A DNA stretch of 14,169 nt from Holophaga sp. (GCA_031292735.1 JARLGP010000064.1:1-14169), one strand, 5' to 3'; positions 1 through 6,646 are shown, numbered from the stretch's first letter. The notes: generated by a model from the sequence alone, not told the origin. Translations and numbers: made by a program.

Positions 1-164
1 ATCGGTAGTTCGTGTGTGTCGCCCTCCTCGCCCTGGATTGAAGGGGGAAGCGGGGGGGCAAACGAAAGGGGCCGAACGCCAAAATGGCGGTTCGCCCCCC
101 TCCTATTATTTATTAAAGCTATTTAGAGAACTTAGTACTAGCTGCCCTGCCGCCCGTGCGCGCC
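1..164. other. Non-coding region upstream of the LysR gene
   Basis: I see no gene here. The left part is GC-rich and contains a strong imperfect hairpin (listed separately). Positions 101-140 are abruptly AT-rich and lie immediately before the LysR start, so they are the likely promoter and autoregulatory region. I could not settle on a convincing -35/-10 pair. The long reading frame that crosses this region continues out of frame through the LysR gene and is a high-GC shadow. Confidence 0.5.
68..98. repeat. Imperfect hairpin upstream of the LysR gene
   Basis: GGGGC (68-72), GAAC (74-77) and GCC (78-80) pair with GGC (86-88), GTTC (90-93) and GCCCC (94-98) around an AAAAT loop. Two single-base bulges (C73 and G89) interrupt a stem of about 12 bp. 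The downstream sequence is AT-rich but has no clean T run, so a Rho-independent terminator is possible but not convincing. A terminator for a gene left of the window or a regulatory structure for the LysR gene are both open. Confidence 0.4.
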
Positions 165-1088
165 ATGAACCTGCACAGCTTCGATCTGGGGTCCCTGGCG
201 CTGTTCACCCTGGTGGCGCGCACCGGCAGCATCAGCAAGGGGGCCAGGCTGGCCCACCTGGCCGTGGGGGCCGCCAGCAAGCGCCTGTCCGACCTGGAAC
301 TGGCCATCGGCACCGATCTGCTGGAGCGCTCCTCCCGGGGCGTCACCCTCACCCTTGCCGGCCAGACCCTGCTGCTGCACGCCCACCGCGTCCTGAGCGA
401 CGTGGACCTGCTGGTGGCCGATCTCTCGGACTACGCTTCCGGCAGTGTCGGCGTGGTCCGGCTGTGGGCCAACATTTCCGCGGTCACCCAGTTCCTCCCG
501 GGCGACCTGGCCGCTTTCGTCACGGCGAACCCCGGCATCCGCATCGAGTTCGAGGAGCGGAGCAGCAGCGAGATCGTCCTGGCCGTGCTCAATGGCGAGG
601 CCGATCTGGGCATCTTCGCCGACCGGACCCCCGCTCCGGGGCTGCAGGTCATGGACTACCGGGAAGACCGCCTGGCCGTGGTGGTGCCCCGGGGCCATCC
701 GCTCGCCCCCAGGCGCTCCCTCCACCTGGAAGACCTGGCGGATTTCGACTTCGTCAGCCTGCCCAGGGGCACCTCCCTGGCCAAGCGCCTGAAGACCGAG
801 TCGGAGGCCCTGGGACGGTTCCTGAAGCTGCGCATCCATGTGCGCAGCTTCGACGCGGTCTGCCTGATGGTGGCCGCCGGCATGGGCATCACCGTGCTGC
901 CCTGCGACGCGGTCAAGGCCATCGCCAGGTCCCTGGACCTGCGCATGATCAAGCTGGCCGAGCCCTGGGCCACGCGCCACCTGCTCATCGGCCTGCGGGA
1001 CGTGGGCGCCGTCCCCAAGCCGGTGCGGATGCTGCTCAAGCACCTCACCCGGAAGGAAGGGATCGCCCATGGGCGGCCGCGCCCCTGA
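165..1088 (+). CDS. LysR-family transcriptional regulator
   Basis: This encodes a 307-residue cytoplasmic DNA-binding regulator of the usual LysR length. The N-terminal winged helix-turn-helix spans about residues 5-65: an ALFTLVARTGSISKGA segment, then ASKRLSDLE and LLERSSRGVTLTLAG, which match the family pattern. The rest is a periplasmic-binding-protein-like effector domain, with VRLWANISAV, the ADLGIFADR segment and a VVVPRGHPLA strand in the expected order. I chose ATG 165. A GTG nine bases upstream is in frame, but neither start has a strong ribosome binding site. The gene ends 24 bp before the convergent DUF2000 gene. The effector and targets cannot be read from the sequence. LysR proteins commonly control a divergent neighbour, but the upstream neighbour lies outside the window. 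Confidence 0.9.
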   Translation: MNLHSFDLGSLALFTLVARTGSISKGARLAHLAVGAASKRLSDLELAIGTDLLERSSRGVTLTLAGQTLLLHAHRVLSDVDLLVADLSDYASGSVGVVRLWANISAVTQFLPGDLAAFVTANPGIRIEFEERSSSEIVLAVLNGEADLGIFADRTPAPGLQVMDYREDRLAVVVPRGHPLAPRRSLHLEDLADFDFVSLPRGTSLAKRLKTESEALGRFLKLRIHVRSFDAVCLMVAAGMGITVLPCDAVKAIARSLDLRMIKLAEPWATRHLLIGLRDVGAVPKPVRMLLKHLTRKEGIAHGRPRP

Positions 1089-1112
1089 CCCCCCCCTGGA
1101 CCCGGGCGCCGG

Positions 1113-1523
1113 TCACTCGTGCAGTTTCAGCCCCTTCACGGCCTTGTCCACCAGCTTGCGCTGGCCCCGCATGGCGAAGCACACCAGGTCCAGCTCTTCC
1201 GTGGTCCTGGTCTTGACCGCGGCCCGATTGGCCTCGTCGTGGCCGGTGGCGAACAGGTCCCGGGTGAAGACCGCCGGCTTGAGGCCGGCCTCCAGGGCCA
1301 GGTCGAAGGCCTGCCGGATCTGCGCGGAATCCGCCTGGAACACCAGCAGGGGCTGCCTGAACATGGGCAGGTAGACCTTGCCCGAGCCGTCTTCGTAGGG
1401 TTCGCCGGTCACGCCCGGCTCCGAGACGGCCACCCCGCTGGCGGTGAACCCCACGACGTTGAGTTTCTGCCAGATGGGCAGGTCCGCCAGTACCACCACG
1501 GCGATCTTGGTATCGAAGTGCAT
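1113..1523 (-). CDS. DUF2000-family protein
   Basis: This encodes a 136-residue protein that matches the DUF2000 family from end to end. The N-terminus reads KIAVVVLADLPIWQKLNVVG, followed by a TASGVAV segment, a PMFRQPLLVF strand and a C-terminal DLVCFAMRGQRKLVDKAVKGL helix region. Members have a compact alpha/beta fold related to peptidyl-tRNA hydrolase II; their biochemical role is not established. The ATG at 1523 is chosen because AAGGAG (1530-1535 on the complement) sits 6 bases upstream; longer in-frame starts lack such a site and add non-conserved sequence. It lies immediately downstream of an AraC-type regulator fragment on the same strand. From memory, DUF2000 genes often neighbour AraC-family regulators, so the two may once have formed a unit. 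No signal peptide or membrane segment is visible. Confidence 0.85.
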   Translation of the reverse strand: MHFDTKIAVVVLADLPIWQKLNVVGFTASGVAVSEPGVTGEPYEDGSGKVYLPMFRQPLLVFQADSAQIRQAFDLALEAGLKPAVFTRDLFATGHDEANRAAVKTRTTEELDLVCFAMRGQRKLVDKAVKGLKLHE

Positions 1524-1529
1524 CGGATT

Positions 1530-1535
1530 CTCCTT
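1530..1535 (-). promoter_or_regulatory. Ribosome binding site fixing the DUF2000 start
   Basis: AAGGAG on the complement, 6 bases before the ATG at 1523. It favours this start over the in-frame ATG at 1586. Confidence 0.75.
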
Positions 1536-1549
1536 GAACCTGGAGTATG

Positions 1550-1729
1550 GGAACCGGGCGAGGTGAAAAAGGTCTCCGACCGGCATTCGAAAGTCTGGAG
1601 CCCCGCGCCGATGACCCCGATCACGAAGTGATCATGCTCGTGCCGGGTGAAGGCGAACGCTTCAAAGTGCGCCGACAGCGCGCGGATCGTTCCTGAAAGC
1701 CCGATCCTTTTGAGGGTGCTTCGTTCCAT
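1550..1729 (-). pseudogene. Truncated AraC-family regulator (N-terminal fragment)
   Basis: The first 60 codons from ATG 1729 read like the N-terminal cupin (arabinose-binding-like) domain of an AraC-type activator. Key stretches are AHFEAFAFTRHEHDHFVIGVI, GAGLQTFECR and ETFFTSPGS; the HEHDH segment corresponds to the metal or ligand-binding strand of such cupins. After PGS the family signature stops and the frame continues as an out-of-frame shadow of the DUF2000 gene. The rest of the cupin and both C-terminal helix-turn-helix motifs, roughly 200 residues, are missing. The break falls just upstream of the DUF2000 ribosome binding site. A GGTTC repeat flanks the breakpoint (one copy in the final conserved codons, one before the AAGGAG), which could mark a deletion between short repeats. 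The fragment cannot bind DNA as AraC proteins do. Start usage is uncertain, because the only purine-rich stretch upstream is rather far away. Confidence 0.7.
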
Positions 1730-1766
1730 GTGCGAATCTTACGCTCCCGGGAACCGGCGTGGGCCA

Positions 1767-1781
1767 CGAGCCGACGGCTCG
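1767..1781. repeat. Perfect 15-bp palindrome upstream of the first sigma-54 promoter
   Basis: CGAGCCGACGGCTCG has 7-bp arms around a single central A. Its centre is about 52 bp before the predicted transcription start. This is closer than most enhancer sites for sigma-54 activators, so it could be an operator, part of a terminator for upstream transcription, or chance in GC-rich DNA. Confidence 0.35.
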
Positions 1782-1799
1782 GGGCATCCCTCGAGTTCA

Positions 1800-1815
1800 T
1801 GGCACACTGCTTGCT
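1800..1815 (+). promoter_or_regulatory. Sigma-54 (-24/-12) promoter of the transporter-amidohydrolase unit
   Basis: TGGCACACTGCTTGCT carries the invariant GG (1801-1802) and GC (1813-1814) separated by exactly 10 bases, within near-consensus TGGCAC and TTGCT boxes. Transcription should start near 1826, about 226 bases before the permease ATG. Ten of the 11 bases in the two boxes are conserved or identical to the second promoter at 4925, which supports common control. Such promoters need an ATP-dependent activator, and one is encoded at 7713-9692. Confidence 0.85.
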
Positions 1816-1900
1816 TTATCTTTTCCATCCAGAACCTGCAGGATGCCACCACCGTCCTTGTGAATGGTACGACGTCAAAGGTAATTCTCATTGGCGGTCC

Positions 1901-1951
1901 ATGCCAGAGAACCTGAACACACGGGTTCCAGGGCGCGGGCCCTTTTTTTAA
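1901..1951 (+). other. Possible 16-codon leader reading frame in the transporter 5' leader
   Basis: ATG 1901 opens a short frame reading MPENLNTRVPGRGPFF that runs through both leader hairpins and stops at the TAA directly after the T run. GGCGG lies just upstream as a weak ribosome binding site. This geometry is what a translation-coupled attenuator would look like. The codon content shows no obvious run of one regulatory amino acid, and chance is a real alternative. Confidence 0.2.
1909..1949 (+). terminator. Tandem hairpins with T7 run in the transporter leader (possible attenuator)
   Basis: GAACC (1909-1913) can pair with GGTTC (1924-1928). Immediately after it, AGGGC (1930-1934) can pair with GCCCT (1939-1943) around a GCGG loop, and seven T residues occupy 1943-1949. 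The second hairpin plus T run has the form of a short Rho-independent terminator on the + strand. It lies about 100 bases after the predicted sigma-54 start and 100 bases before the permease gene, so it could cause premature termination. The 5-bp stem is short, so termination may be weak or absent. Confidence 0.4.
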
Positions 1952-2040
1952 CGGCACGACAGAACCTCTTCAACCTCCACCCTCCCACGGCCGGCACCCT
2001 TGGGCGCCAACCGGACTGGGCGGACAACTCGCATTGAATA

Positions 2041-2045
2041 AGGAG
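2041..2045 (+). promoter_or_regulatory. Ribosome binding site fixing the transporter start
   Basis: AGGAG, 6 bases before ATG 2052. It lies inside the reading frame that would begin at an upstream TTG (2034), which argues against that longer start. Confidence 0.8.
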
Positions 2046-2051
2046 CGCAGC

Positions 2052-3482
2052 ATGGAACTTCAGTTCAGCACCGTTGAAGCCAAGGGAAGGATGAGATATC
2101 TGATCAAGCAGTCGCTTTCAATGCCGCATACCTTGGTTCTTCTGGCCATTTTTATTCTTCTCGCCGGAGTCCTGACCCATGTGGTTCCCGCCGGGGAATT
2201 CACCCGGTTCAAGGATGCCGCAGGCCGCTTGATCATCGTTCCGGGCACCTTCCATCTGGTGGCAGCCAGACCGGTGGCCTTCTTTGCCGTGCCCGCCGAA
2301 TTGATCAAGGGGTTGTTGAAGGCCTCCCACGTGGTCTACTACGTCATCATCATCGGGGGAACTTCGGAAATCGTCACCCGAACGGGCATGATCCGGGCCT
2401 TCACCGGACGCATGGCCCAGGCCCTGCAAGGGCGCGAGGCATGGGTGATCCCCATCTTCATGGGGGTCTTCGCGGTCGCTGGTTTCACCATGGGGATGTC
2501 CAGCGAAGTCTTGATCTTCATCCCGATCGGGATCATTGCCGCGCGTTCCGTGGGGTTCGATACCGTCACTGGAACGGCGATGATCCTGTTGGGAACCCAT
2601 CTGGGCTTCATCGCCGGCTTGTTCAACCCCTTCACCACCGGCATCGCCCAGGCCATCGCCCAGGTGCCGATCTTTTCCGGCCTGTGGCTGCGGGTCGTGG
2701 TCCTGGTGGTGTTTCTGGTGGTCACCAGCCTGTACACGGCGCGCTACGCCTGCAGGGTCAAGGCGGATCCCGCGCGCAGCGTGGTCGCCGACCTTCCGGA
2801 GCTGAATGAACCGGATGACAAGGACGCCATGGTGGCCCTGAAAGCCAAACACTTTGTGGTCCTCGCCATCATCGTCGTCGGCCTGACCGGGTTGCTGTAT
2901 GGAGCAACGACCAAAAAATGGCTGTTCGACGAAATGGCCGCCCTTTTCCTGTCCATGGGCATCGTCAGCGGCTTCGCTGCCGGGTTCAACCCCAACCAGG
3001 TCGCCAGGTATTTCATGGATGGGTCCAGGAGGATCTTGTATGGCGCGTTGATCATCGGCTTCTCCGGCGCCATCATCGTGGTGCTTGAGGATGGCAAGGT
3101 CGTGGATTCGATCATCTATTACCTGGTCAACTGTCTGAACTACCTGCCCATCTTCATGCGTCCCCTGGGAATGTACGCGGTCAACCTGTTGATAAGCCCG
3201 GTGATTCTGTCGGCCTCCGGCATGGCGATGGCCACCATTCCGGTCATGGCCCCGGTGGCGGACCTGTTGCACATCTCCAGGCAGACCGCGGTCCTCATCT
3301 TCCAGTTCGGCAACGATATAACCCACCTCGTCCTGCCCACCACAGCCGCGACCATGGGCGCCCTGGCGGCCGCCAAGATTCCCTACGAGCGATGGCTCAA
3401 GTGGGTCTGGCCCCTGTTCCTGGCCTGGATCGTCATGGGTGGCCTGTTCATTCTTTTTGCGGTGGCCATTGGATACAAGTAG
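2052..3482 (+). CDS. YfcC-family inner-membrane transporter
   Basis: This encodes a 476-residue polytopic inner-membrane permease of the YfcC/DcuC-related family (ion-transporter superfamily). Members are annotated as carriers of amino acids, peptides or dicarboxylates, but few have a proven substrate. Visible signatures are the first membrane helix followed by HVVPAGEF (residues about 43-50), a YYVIIIGGTSEIVTRTG segment near 100, a GTHLGFIAGLFNPFTTGIAQA re-entrant-like region, and a second such region near the C-terminus (SASGMAMATIPVMAPVADLL, then FQFGNDITHLVLPTTAA). A KIPYERWLKWVWPLF tail precedes the last helix. About 11-12 hydrophobic segments are apparent, with a hydrophilic loop around 240-260. 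It follows a sigma-54 promoter and a long leader, and an amidohydrolase gene follows 94 bp later, probably co-transcribed. By context it imports the substrate that the hydrolases act on; an antiporter that exports a product is equally possible. Confidence 0.9.
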   Translation: MELQFSTVEAKGRMRYLIKQSLSMPHTLVLLAIFILLAGVLTHVVPAGEFTRFKDAAGRLIIVPGTFHLVAARPVAFFAVPAELIKGLLKASHVVYYVIIIGGTSEIVTRTGMIRAFTGRMAQALQGREAWVIPIFMGVFAVAGFTMGMSSEVLIFIPIGIIAARSVGFDTVTGTAMILLGTHLGFIAGLFNPFTTGIAQAIAQVPIFSGLWLRVVVLVVFLVVTSLYTARYACRVKADPARSVVADLPELNEPDDKDAMVALKAKHFVVLAIIVVGLTGLLYGATTKKWLFDEMAALFLSMGIVSGFAAGFNPNQVARYFMDGSRRILYGALIIGFSGAIIVVLEDGKVVDSIIYYLVNCLNYLPIFMRPLGMYAVNLLISPVILSASGMAMATIPVMAPVADLLHISRQTAVLIFQFGNDITHLVLPTTAATMGALAAAKIPYERWLKWVWPLFLAWIVMGGLFILFAVAIGYK

Positions 3483-3576
3483 GGTCCGGGCCGGCATGGC
3501 CATCGGGCCGAACCGATCCGCCATGAATGCCAGGAGTGGGTGGACGCATTTTCTTTTGGAAGAGGGTGGTGAAGCG

Positions 3577-4776
3577 ATGACGAACAACGAACCTGGTGAT
3601 CATTTGCTGGATGTATTGAACAAAATTCAGGAATTAAAGCCAGACCTGGTTTCAATGAGTGATTTTATTTTCGACCACCCTGAGATCGGCCTGCAGGAAG
3701 TCCAGGCAAGCCAATTGCTCTCAGGCTACTTGAAAAAAAATGGATTTGAAATCGAGATGGGCTACGGCGGGTTGCCGACCGCGTTCAGGGCCGTCCTGCG
3801 CCACGGGAGCGGCGGCCCATGCATCGGCCTGCTATGTGAATATGATGCCATCGAGAACGTGGGGCACGCCTGCGGCCATCAGATGCAGGGCCCCGGCGTT
3901 GCGGGGGCAGCCATGGCCATCCAGGCGACCGTGGGGGACCATCCCTATACCCTGGAAGTGATCGGCACGCCTTCGGAGGAGTCCGGGGAAGGCGGCAAAA
4001 CCATCATGCTGCGCAACGGGGCCTTCAAGCATCTTGATGTCGCCCTGATGATGCATGGCGGAGACGCGACCCAGACCGATATCAAGGCCATGGCCATTAC
4101 GGAGTTTCTGGTCACCTTCAAAGGGCTCGCCGCCCATGCGGCCATTGCCCCCGATCAAGGGCGCAGCGCCCTGGACGCGCTTCTGCTGGTCTTCAACGGG
4201 ATCGGCTTCCTGCGCGGAAACGTGCGGGATGACACCCGGATCAACTACATCGTGGAAAATGGCGGGCAGGCCATCGGCACCATCCCTGAGATGGCCGTGG
4301 CCCGCATCAAGCTTCGGTCCTATCAACGGCCCTACCTGGACCAGGTCATCGAACGCTTCCTGCGCATCCTCGACGGGGCTGCGCTGATGACCGGCACCAG
4401 CTGCGAGGTGAAGAAGGTCGTGGACCTGCATAACAAGATCCCAGTGCTTTCCCTCAATCGCCTGGTCATGAGAAATGCCGAACGGGTCAAGGCCAAGTCC
4501 ATCATGCCGCCCCGGGAAAAAACCGGGTCCACGGATTTTGCTTCGGTCATGTACTTTGTTCCTGGCACCTGCATCCGCGTTCCCTTTGTGGAAAAAGGGG
4601 TTCCGTCCCACAGCCAGGCCTGGCTGCACCAGGGGAAGTCCGTGCAGGCCCACGATGCCCTGGCCCTGGGGGCGGGGATTCTGGCCCTGACCGCGCTCGA
4701 TCTGATTGAAGATGGAGCCCGTCTCGCCGAAGTGCAGGAGGAGTTCCGGCAGGAGCGGGCCAGGCTCGCCGTGTGA
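3577..4776 (+). CDS. M20-family amidohydrolase / metallopeptidase
   Basis: This encodes a 399-residue cytoplasmic M20 zinc hydrolase, probably of the M20D/AbgB-like amidohydrolase branch, which cleaves N-acyl amino acids, aminobenzoyl-glutamate or small dipeptides. FDHPEIGLQE (about 32-41) is the typical N-terminal motif. GHACGHQMQG (96-105) supplies metal-ligand cysteine and histidine, PSEESGEGG (132-140) holds the catalytic and metal glutamates, and MMHGGD (158-163) and PSHSQ (343-347) give further histidines. The dimerisation or lid domain starts at FKGLAAHAAIAPDQGRSALDA (about 181-201). CGHQ replaces the more usual CGHN or CGHD. No signal peptide is seen. ATG 3577 follows a purine-rich GAGGGTGGTGAAG. 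Longer in-frame starts overlap the transporter gene and add unconserved sequence. It is likely the second gene of the sigma-54 unit starting at 1826. The exact substrate is unresolved. Confidence 0.88.
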   Translation: MTNNEPGDHLLDVLNKIQELKPDLVSMSDFIFDHPEIGLQEVQASQLLSGYLKKNGFEIEMGYGGLPTAFRAVLRHGSGGPCIGLLCEYDAIENVGHACGHQMQGPGVAGAAMAIQATVGDHPYTLEVIGTPSEESGEGGKTIMLRNGAFKHLDVALMMHGGDATQTDIKAMAITEFLVTFKGLAAHAAIAPDQGRSALDALLLVFNGIGFLRGNVRDDTRINYIVENGGQAIGTIPEMAVARIKLRSYQRPYLDQVIERFLRILDGAALMTGTSCEVKKVVDLHNKIPVLSLNRLVMRNAERVKAKSIMPPREKTGSTDFASVMYFVPGTCIRVPFVEKGVPSHSQAWLHQGKSVQAHDALALGAGILALTALDLIEDGARLAEVQEEFRQERARLAV

Positions 4777-4803
4777 GGTTGGCCGCGCCTTCGGCATTCG
4801 GGC

Positions 4804-4876
4804 TTAATGGTTAATGGTTGCTGAATGGTTGGATGATGGTGGTGGCGGAATTCACCATTAAGAAATTACCGGTGAA
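4804..4876. repeat. Repeat cluster, candidate activator-binding site of the porin promoter
   Basis: AATGGTT occurs at 4806-4812, 4813-4819 and 4824-4830. TTAATGGT at 4804-4811 and 4811-4818 is mirrored by ACCATTAA at 4854-4861. In addition TTCACC (4851-4856) and GGTGAA (4871-4876) form an inverted repeat with 14 bases between. The cluster lies about 75-150 bp before the predicted transcription start, the usual range for enhancer sites of sigma-54 activators. I found no clear copy upstream of the first promoter, which weakens the assignment. Confidence 0.4.
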
Positions 4877-4924
4877 AACAGGCGGCCCAATAGGATTTCT
4901 GTGGCAAATCTCGATTTTGTGAGA

Positions 4925-4940
4925 TGGCACACTACTTGCT
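4925..4940 (+). promoter_or_regulatory. Sigma-54 (-24/-12) promoter of the porin-FGase unit
   Basis: TGGCACACTACTTGCT has GG at 4926-4927 and GC at 4938-4939 with the required 10-base spacing, followed by a T run. It differs from the promoter at 1800 by one base in 16. Transcription should start near 4951, about 157 bases before the porin start codon. Confidence 0.85.
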
Positions 4941-4984
4941 TTTTTTGTCCGTCAAATTGAATGCCCCTGGTTTCCATCCGCGCT

Positions 4985-4996
4985 TCCCGATCGGGA
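4985..4996. repeat. Perfect 12-bp palindrome in the porin leader
   Basis: TCCCGATCGGGA is fully self-complementary and lies about 35 bases downstream of the predicted sigma-54 start. It could be a repressor operator or an mRNA hairpin element; no partner copy was found upstream of the other unit. Confidence 0.3.
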
Positions 4997-5096
4997 GTTC
5001 TGGACCTGTACTGTTCCGGCCAGATGAGCTGTGGATTGGCCATCCCGCTCCATTGCGCGCCGGACCTCCCTGACGAAATAAACGAACAACCACAAC

Positions 5097-5101
5097 AGGA
5101 G
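5097..5101 (+). promoter_or_regulatory. Ribosome binding site fixing the porin GTG start
   Basis: AGGAG, 6 bases before GTG 5108. An ATG overlapping the GTG (5106-5108) reads straight into TGA, so GTG is the usable start. Confidence 0.75.
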
Positions 5102-5107
5102 TTTAAT

Positions 5108-6646
5108 GTGAAACGATTCGCCACCTTTCTTGCTCTGAATGCGGCTCTGGTCGGCGCCGCATGGGCCCAGACTCCCCCGGCCAACATGAATATTCCCGGT
5201 GTTGGACAAAATGATCCCAATGGCCAACCCGGGCAGTTCCCCGCTTCGCCCTGGTCCGGTGGTCTCTCTTTTAACGTGGTCAGCGGGATCCATCTGACCA
5301 TCTATGGAATTGTCGATGTTGGCGTGGGCAACGCGAAGGTCGCGGATGCCAACCTGAACTCCCCCTTTGCCAACCCGGTTGCGGCCACCGGGGCCACGGC
5401 GGGGGGCGTGTCGGAATCCTTCATCGCATCGGGGCAGGGGTCGGGCTCCCGCCTCGGTTTCAGTGGATCGGGCAAGGTCAGTGACGACCTGTACTTCGTT
5501 TTCGTGGCTGAGCAGCGCCTGGAATACAACTCCGCCGGCAATGGCGGGGTCGGGTTCAATGGTCCGGTCACCGGCACCGGCAACGGGCTAAGGACCTGGG
5601 ATCGGCAGATCTACGGTGGTCTGGTGAATCCCAAGTACGGATTCCTGGGGTTGGGGCGCCAGTACACCCCCAGGGCCGACCTCATCAGTTCCACCGATCT
5701 GCTGGGCGGCGGCTACACCGCCAGCATGAACAATATCGCGCCTCCCATGAACACCAATCGGATGAGCAACAGCGTCAAGTGGGTGAGCCCGCTCTGGAAC
5801 GGATTCACCGCCCGCGCCCAATACGCCTTTGGCGGCTCCACGCTTGCCCCGGCAGGCTCCTCCACCAATGTGGAGCCGCCCAACACAACCGGAAACACGG
5901 CCGTCAGCGATGCCAACACGGTGCGCACCAGCGGGGACAAGGGCATGAGCTTCTCGCTGTCCTACGAGACGCCCAAGCTCATCGTGGGCTTCAGCTACCT
6001 CGGCTCCTATGCGGGAACCGGCTCCGGCAATCCGTCCTTGCCCGGACAGACGCAGAATGCCACCGCTGCCGCGCCCATCTACATCAACTTCGTGCCGGTC
6101 GGCAGTGTGACCGGTTTCGGAGCCGGGGCGGGAACGGTCACGTCCATCAATTCGGCTTATCATAGTGGGCAAGCGTTCGAGCGATGGAATACCTTCCATC
6201 TCCTTTATGATTTCGACCTGTTCAAGGTTTCAGTCATCTACAGCAACGTGAAGAACCTGGTTTCCAAGAACTTCACCAACAGTACCTGGACGGGTTCCAC
6301 CACCGCTGCCGCCGGCGCCAGCAATGCCATCCAGGCCCATGGCGACCGGAGCATGCTGAGCCTCGGGGCATCCGTGCCGGTGGATGGGCATAACAAAGTC
6401 TATGTGGGCTTCAGCCATTTTGACGACCAGAGCGAGTTTGCCCAGGACAACAATCAATACACTACGATCTACGAGCATGCCTTCCCGGATAAGAAAACCA
6501 CGGCATACGTACTGTATTCATACATCCAGAACAAGAATTCGGCGACCTGGGGCTTTGGCGGAGGCGGTATCGCTCCGACGAACCTGTCTTCCATCGGAGG
6601 ACAAAACGGCTCGGATATCGGCACCGGAATCAAATACATCTTCTAG
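5108..6646 (+). CDS. Outer-membrane porin (Gram-negative general porin type)
   Basis: This encodes a 512-residue beta-barrel outer-membrane porin. From GTG 5108 the protein begins with a clear signal peptide: KR charge, a hydrophobic FLALNAALVGA core, and an AWA/Q cleavage site near residue 20. After a short linker come porin landmarks: SGIHLTIYGIVDVGVG (first strand), SGSRLGFSGSGKVSDDLYFVFVAEQRLEY, then WDRQIYGGLVNPKYGFLGLGRQYTP leading into the constriction-loop region. SNSVKWVSP and repeated alternating strands follow, and the chain ends in GIKYIF, with the terminal phenylalanine used for barrel assembly. The layout is that of the porins common in Betaproteobacteria, slightly longer than usual. 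It is the first gene after the second sigma-54 promoter. It probably lets the cluster's substrate enter the periplasm. Its specificity cannot be read from sequence. Confidence 0.9.
   Translation: MKRFATFLALNAALVGAAWAQTPPANMNIPGVGQNDPNGQPGQFPASPWSGGLSFNVVSGIHLTIYGIVDVGVGNAKVADANLNSPFANPVAATGATAGGVSESFIASGQGSGSRLGFSGSGKVSDDLYFVFVAEQRLEYNSAGNGGVGFNGPVTGTGNGLRTWDRQIYGGLVNPKYGFLGLGRQYTPRADLISSTDLLGGGYTASMNNIAPPMNTNRMSNSVKWVSPLWNGFTARAQYAFGGSTLAPAGSSTNVEPPNTTGNTAVSDANTVRTSGDKGMSFSLSYETPKLIVGFSYLGSYAGTGSGNPSLPGQTQNATAAAPIYINFVPVGSVTGFGAGAGTVTSINSAYHSGQAFERWNTFHLLYDFDLFKVSVIYSNVKNLVSKNFTNSTWTGSTTAAAGASNAIQAHGDRSMLSLGASVPVDGHNKVYVGFSHFDDQSEFAQDNNQYTTIYEHAFPDKKTTAYVLYSYIQNKNSATWGFGGGGIAPTNLSSIGGQNGSDIGTGIKYIF

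Larger units (their letters stand above)
1730..2051. other. Intergenic region between the AraC fragment and the transporter gene
   Basis: These 322 bases hold no convincing gene. They contain, in order, a 15-bp palindrome (1767-1781), a near-consensus sigma-54 promoter (1800-1815), a leader of about 225 nt with two tandem hairpins and a T7 run (1909-1949), and the ribosome binding site of the transporter gene. Open frames on both strands here look like chance. Confidence 0.6.
4777..5107. other. Intergenic regulatory region upstream of the porin gene
   Basis: These 331 bases hold no gene. They contain clustered AATGGTT repeats with inverted partners (4804-4876), a sigma-54 promoter (4925-4940), a leader of about 157 nt with a perfect 12-bp palindrome (4985-4996), and the porin ribosome binding site. 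The in-frame extension of the porin frame through this region has no signal-peptide-compatible start. Confidence 0.65.

Noticed and set aside
14..1216. 400-codon plus-strand frame overlapping the LysR gene
   Set aside because: Arg/Pro/Gly-rich, no domain, and out of frame with the well-supported LysR protein.
1843..1863. Proline-rich six-codon leader peptide (MPPPSL) in the transporter leader
   Set aside because: No ribosome binding site at a usable distance and no associated alternative hairpins; too short to support.
1739..1951. Open frames of 70-90 codons across the transporter upstream region on both strands
   Set aside because: They overlap the sigma-54 promoter and leader hairpins, lack ribosome binding sites and show no domain.
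2118..3587. 489-codon minus-strand frame opposite the transporter gene
   Set aside because: Its composition (His, Asp, Gly, Gln) is the complement of hydrophobic codons; the plus strand is a clear permease.
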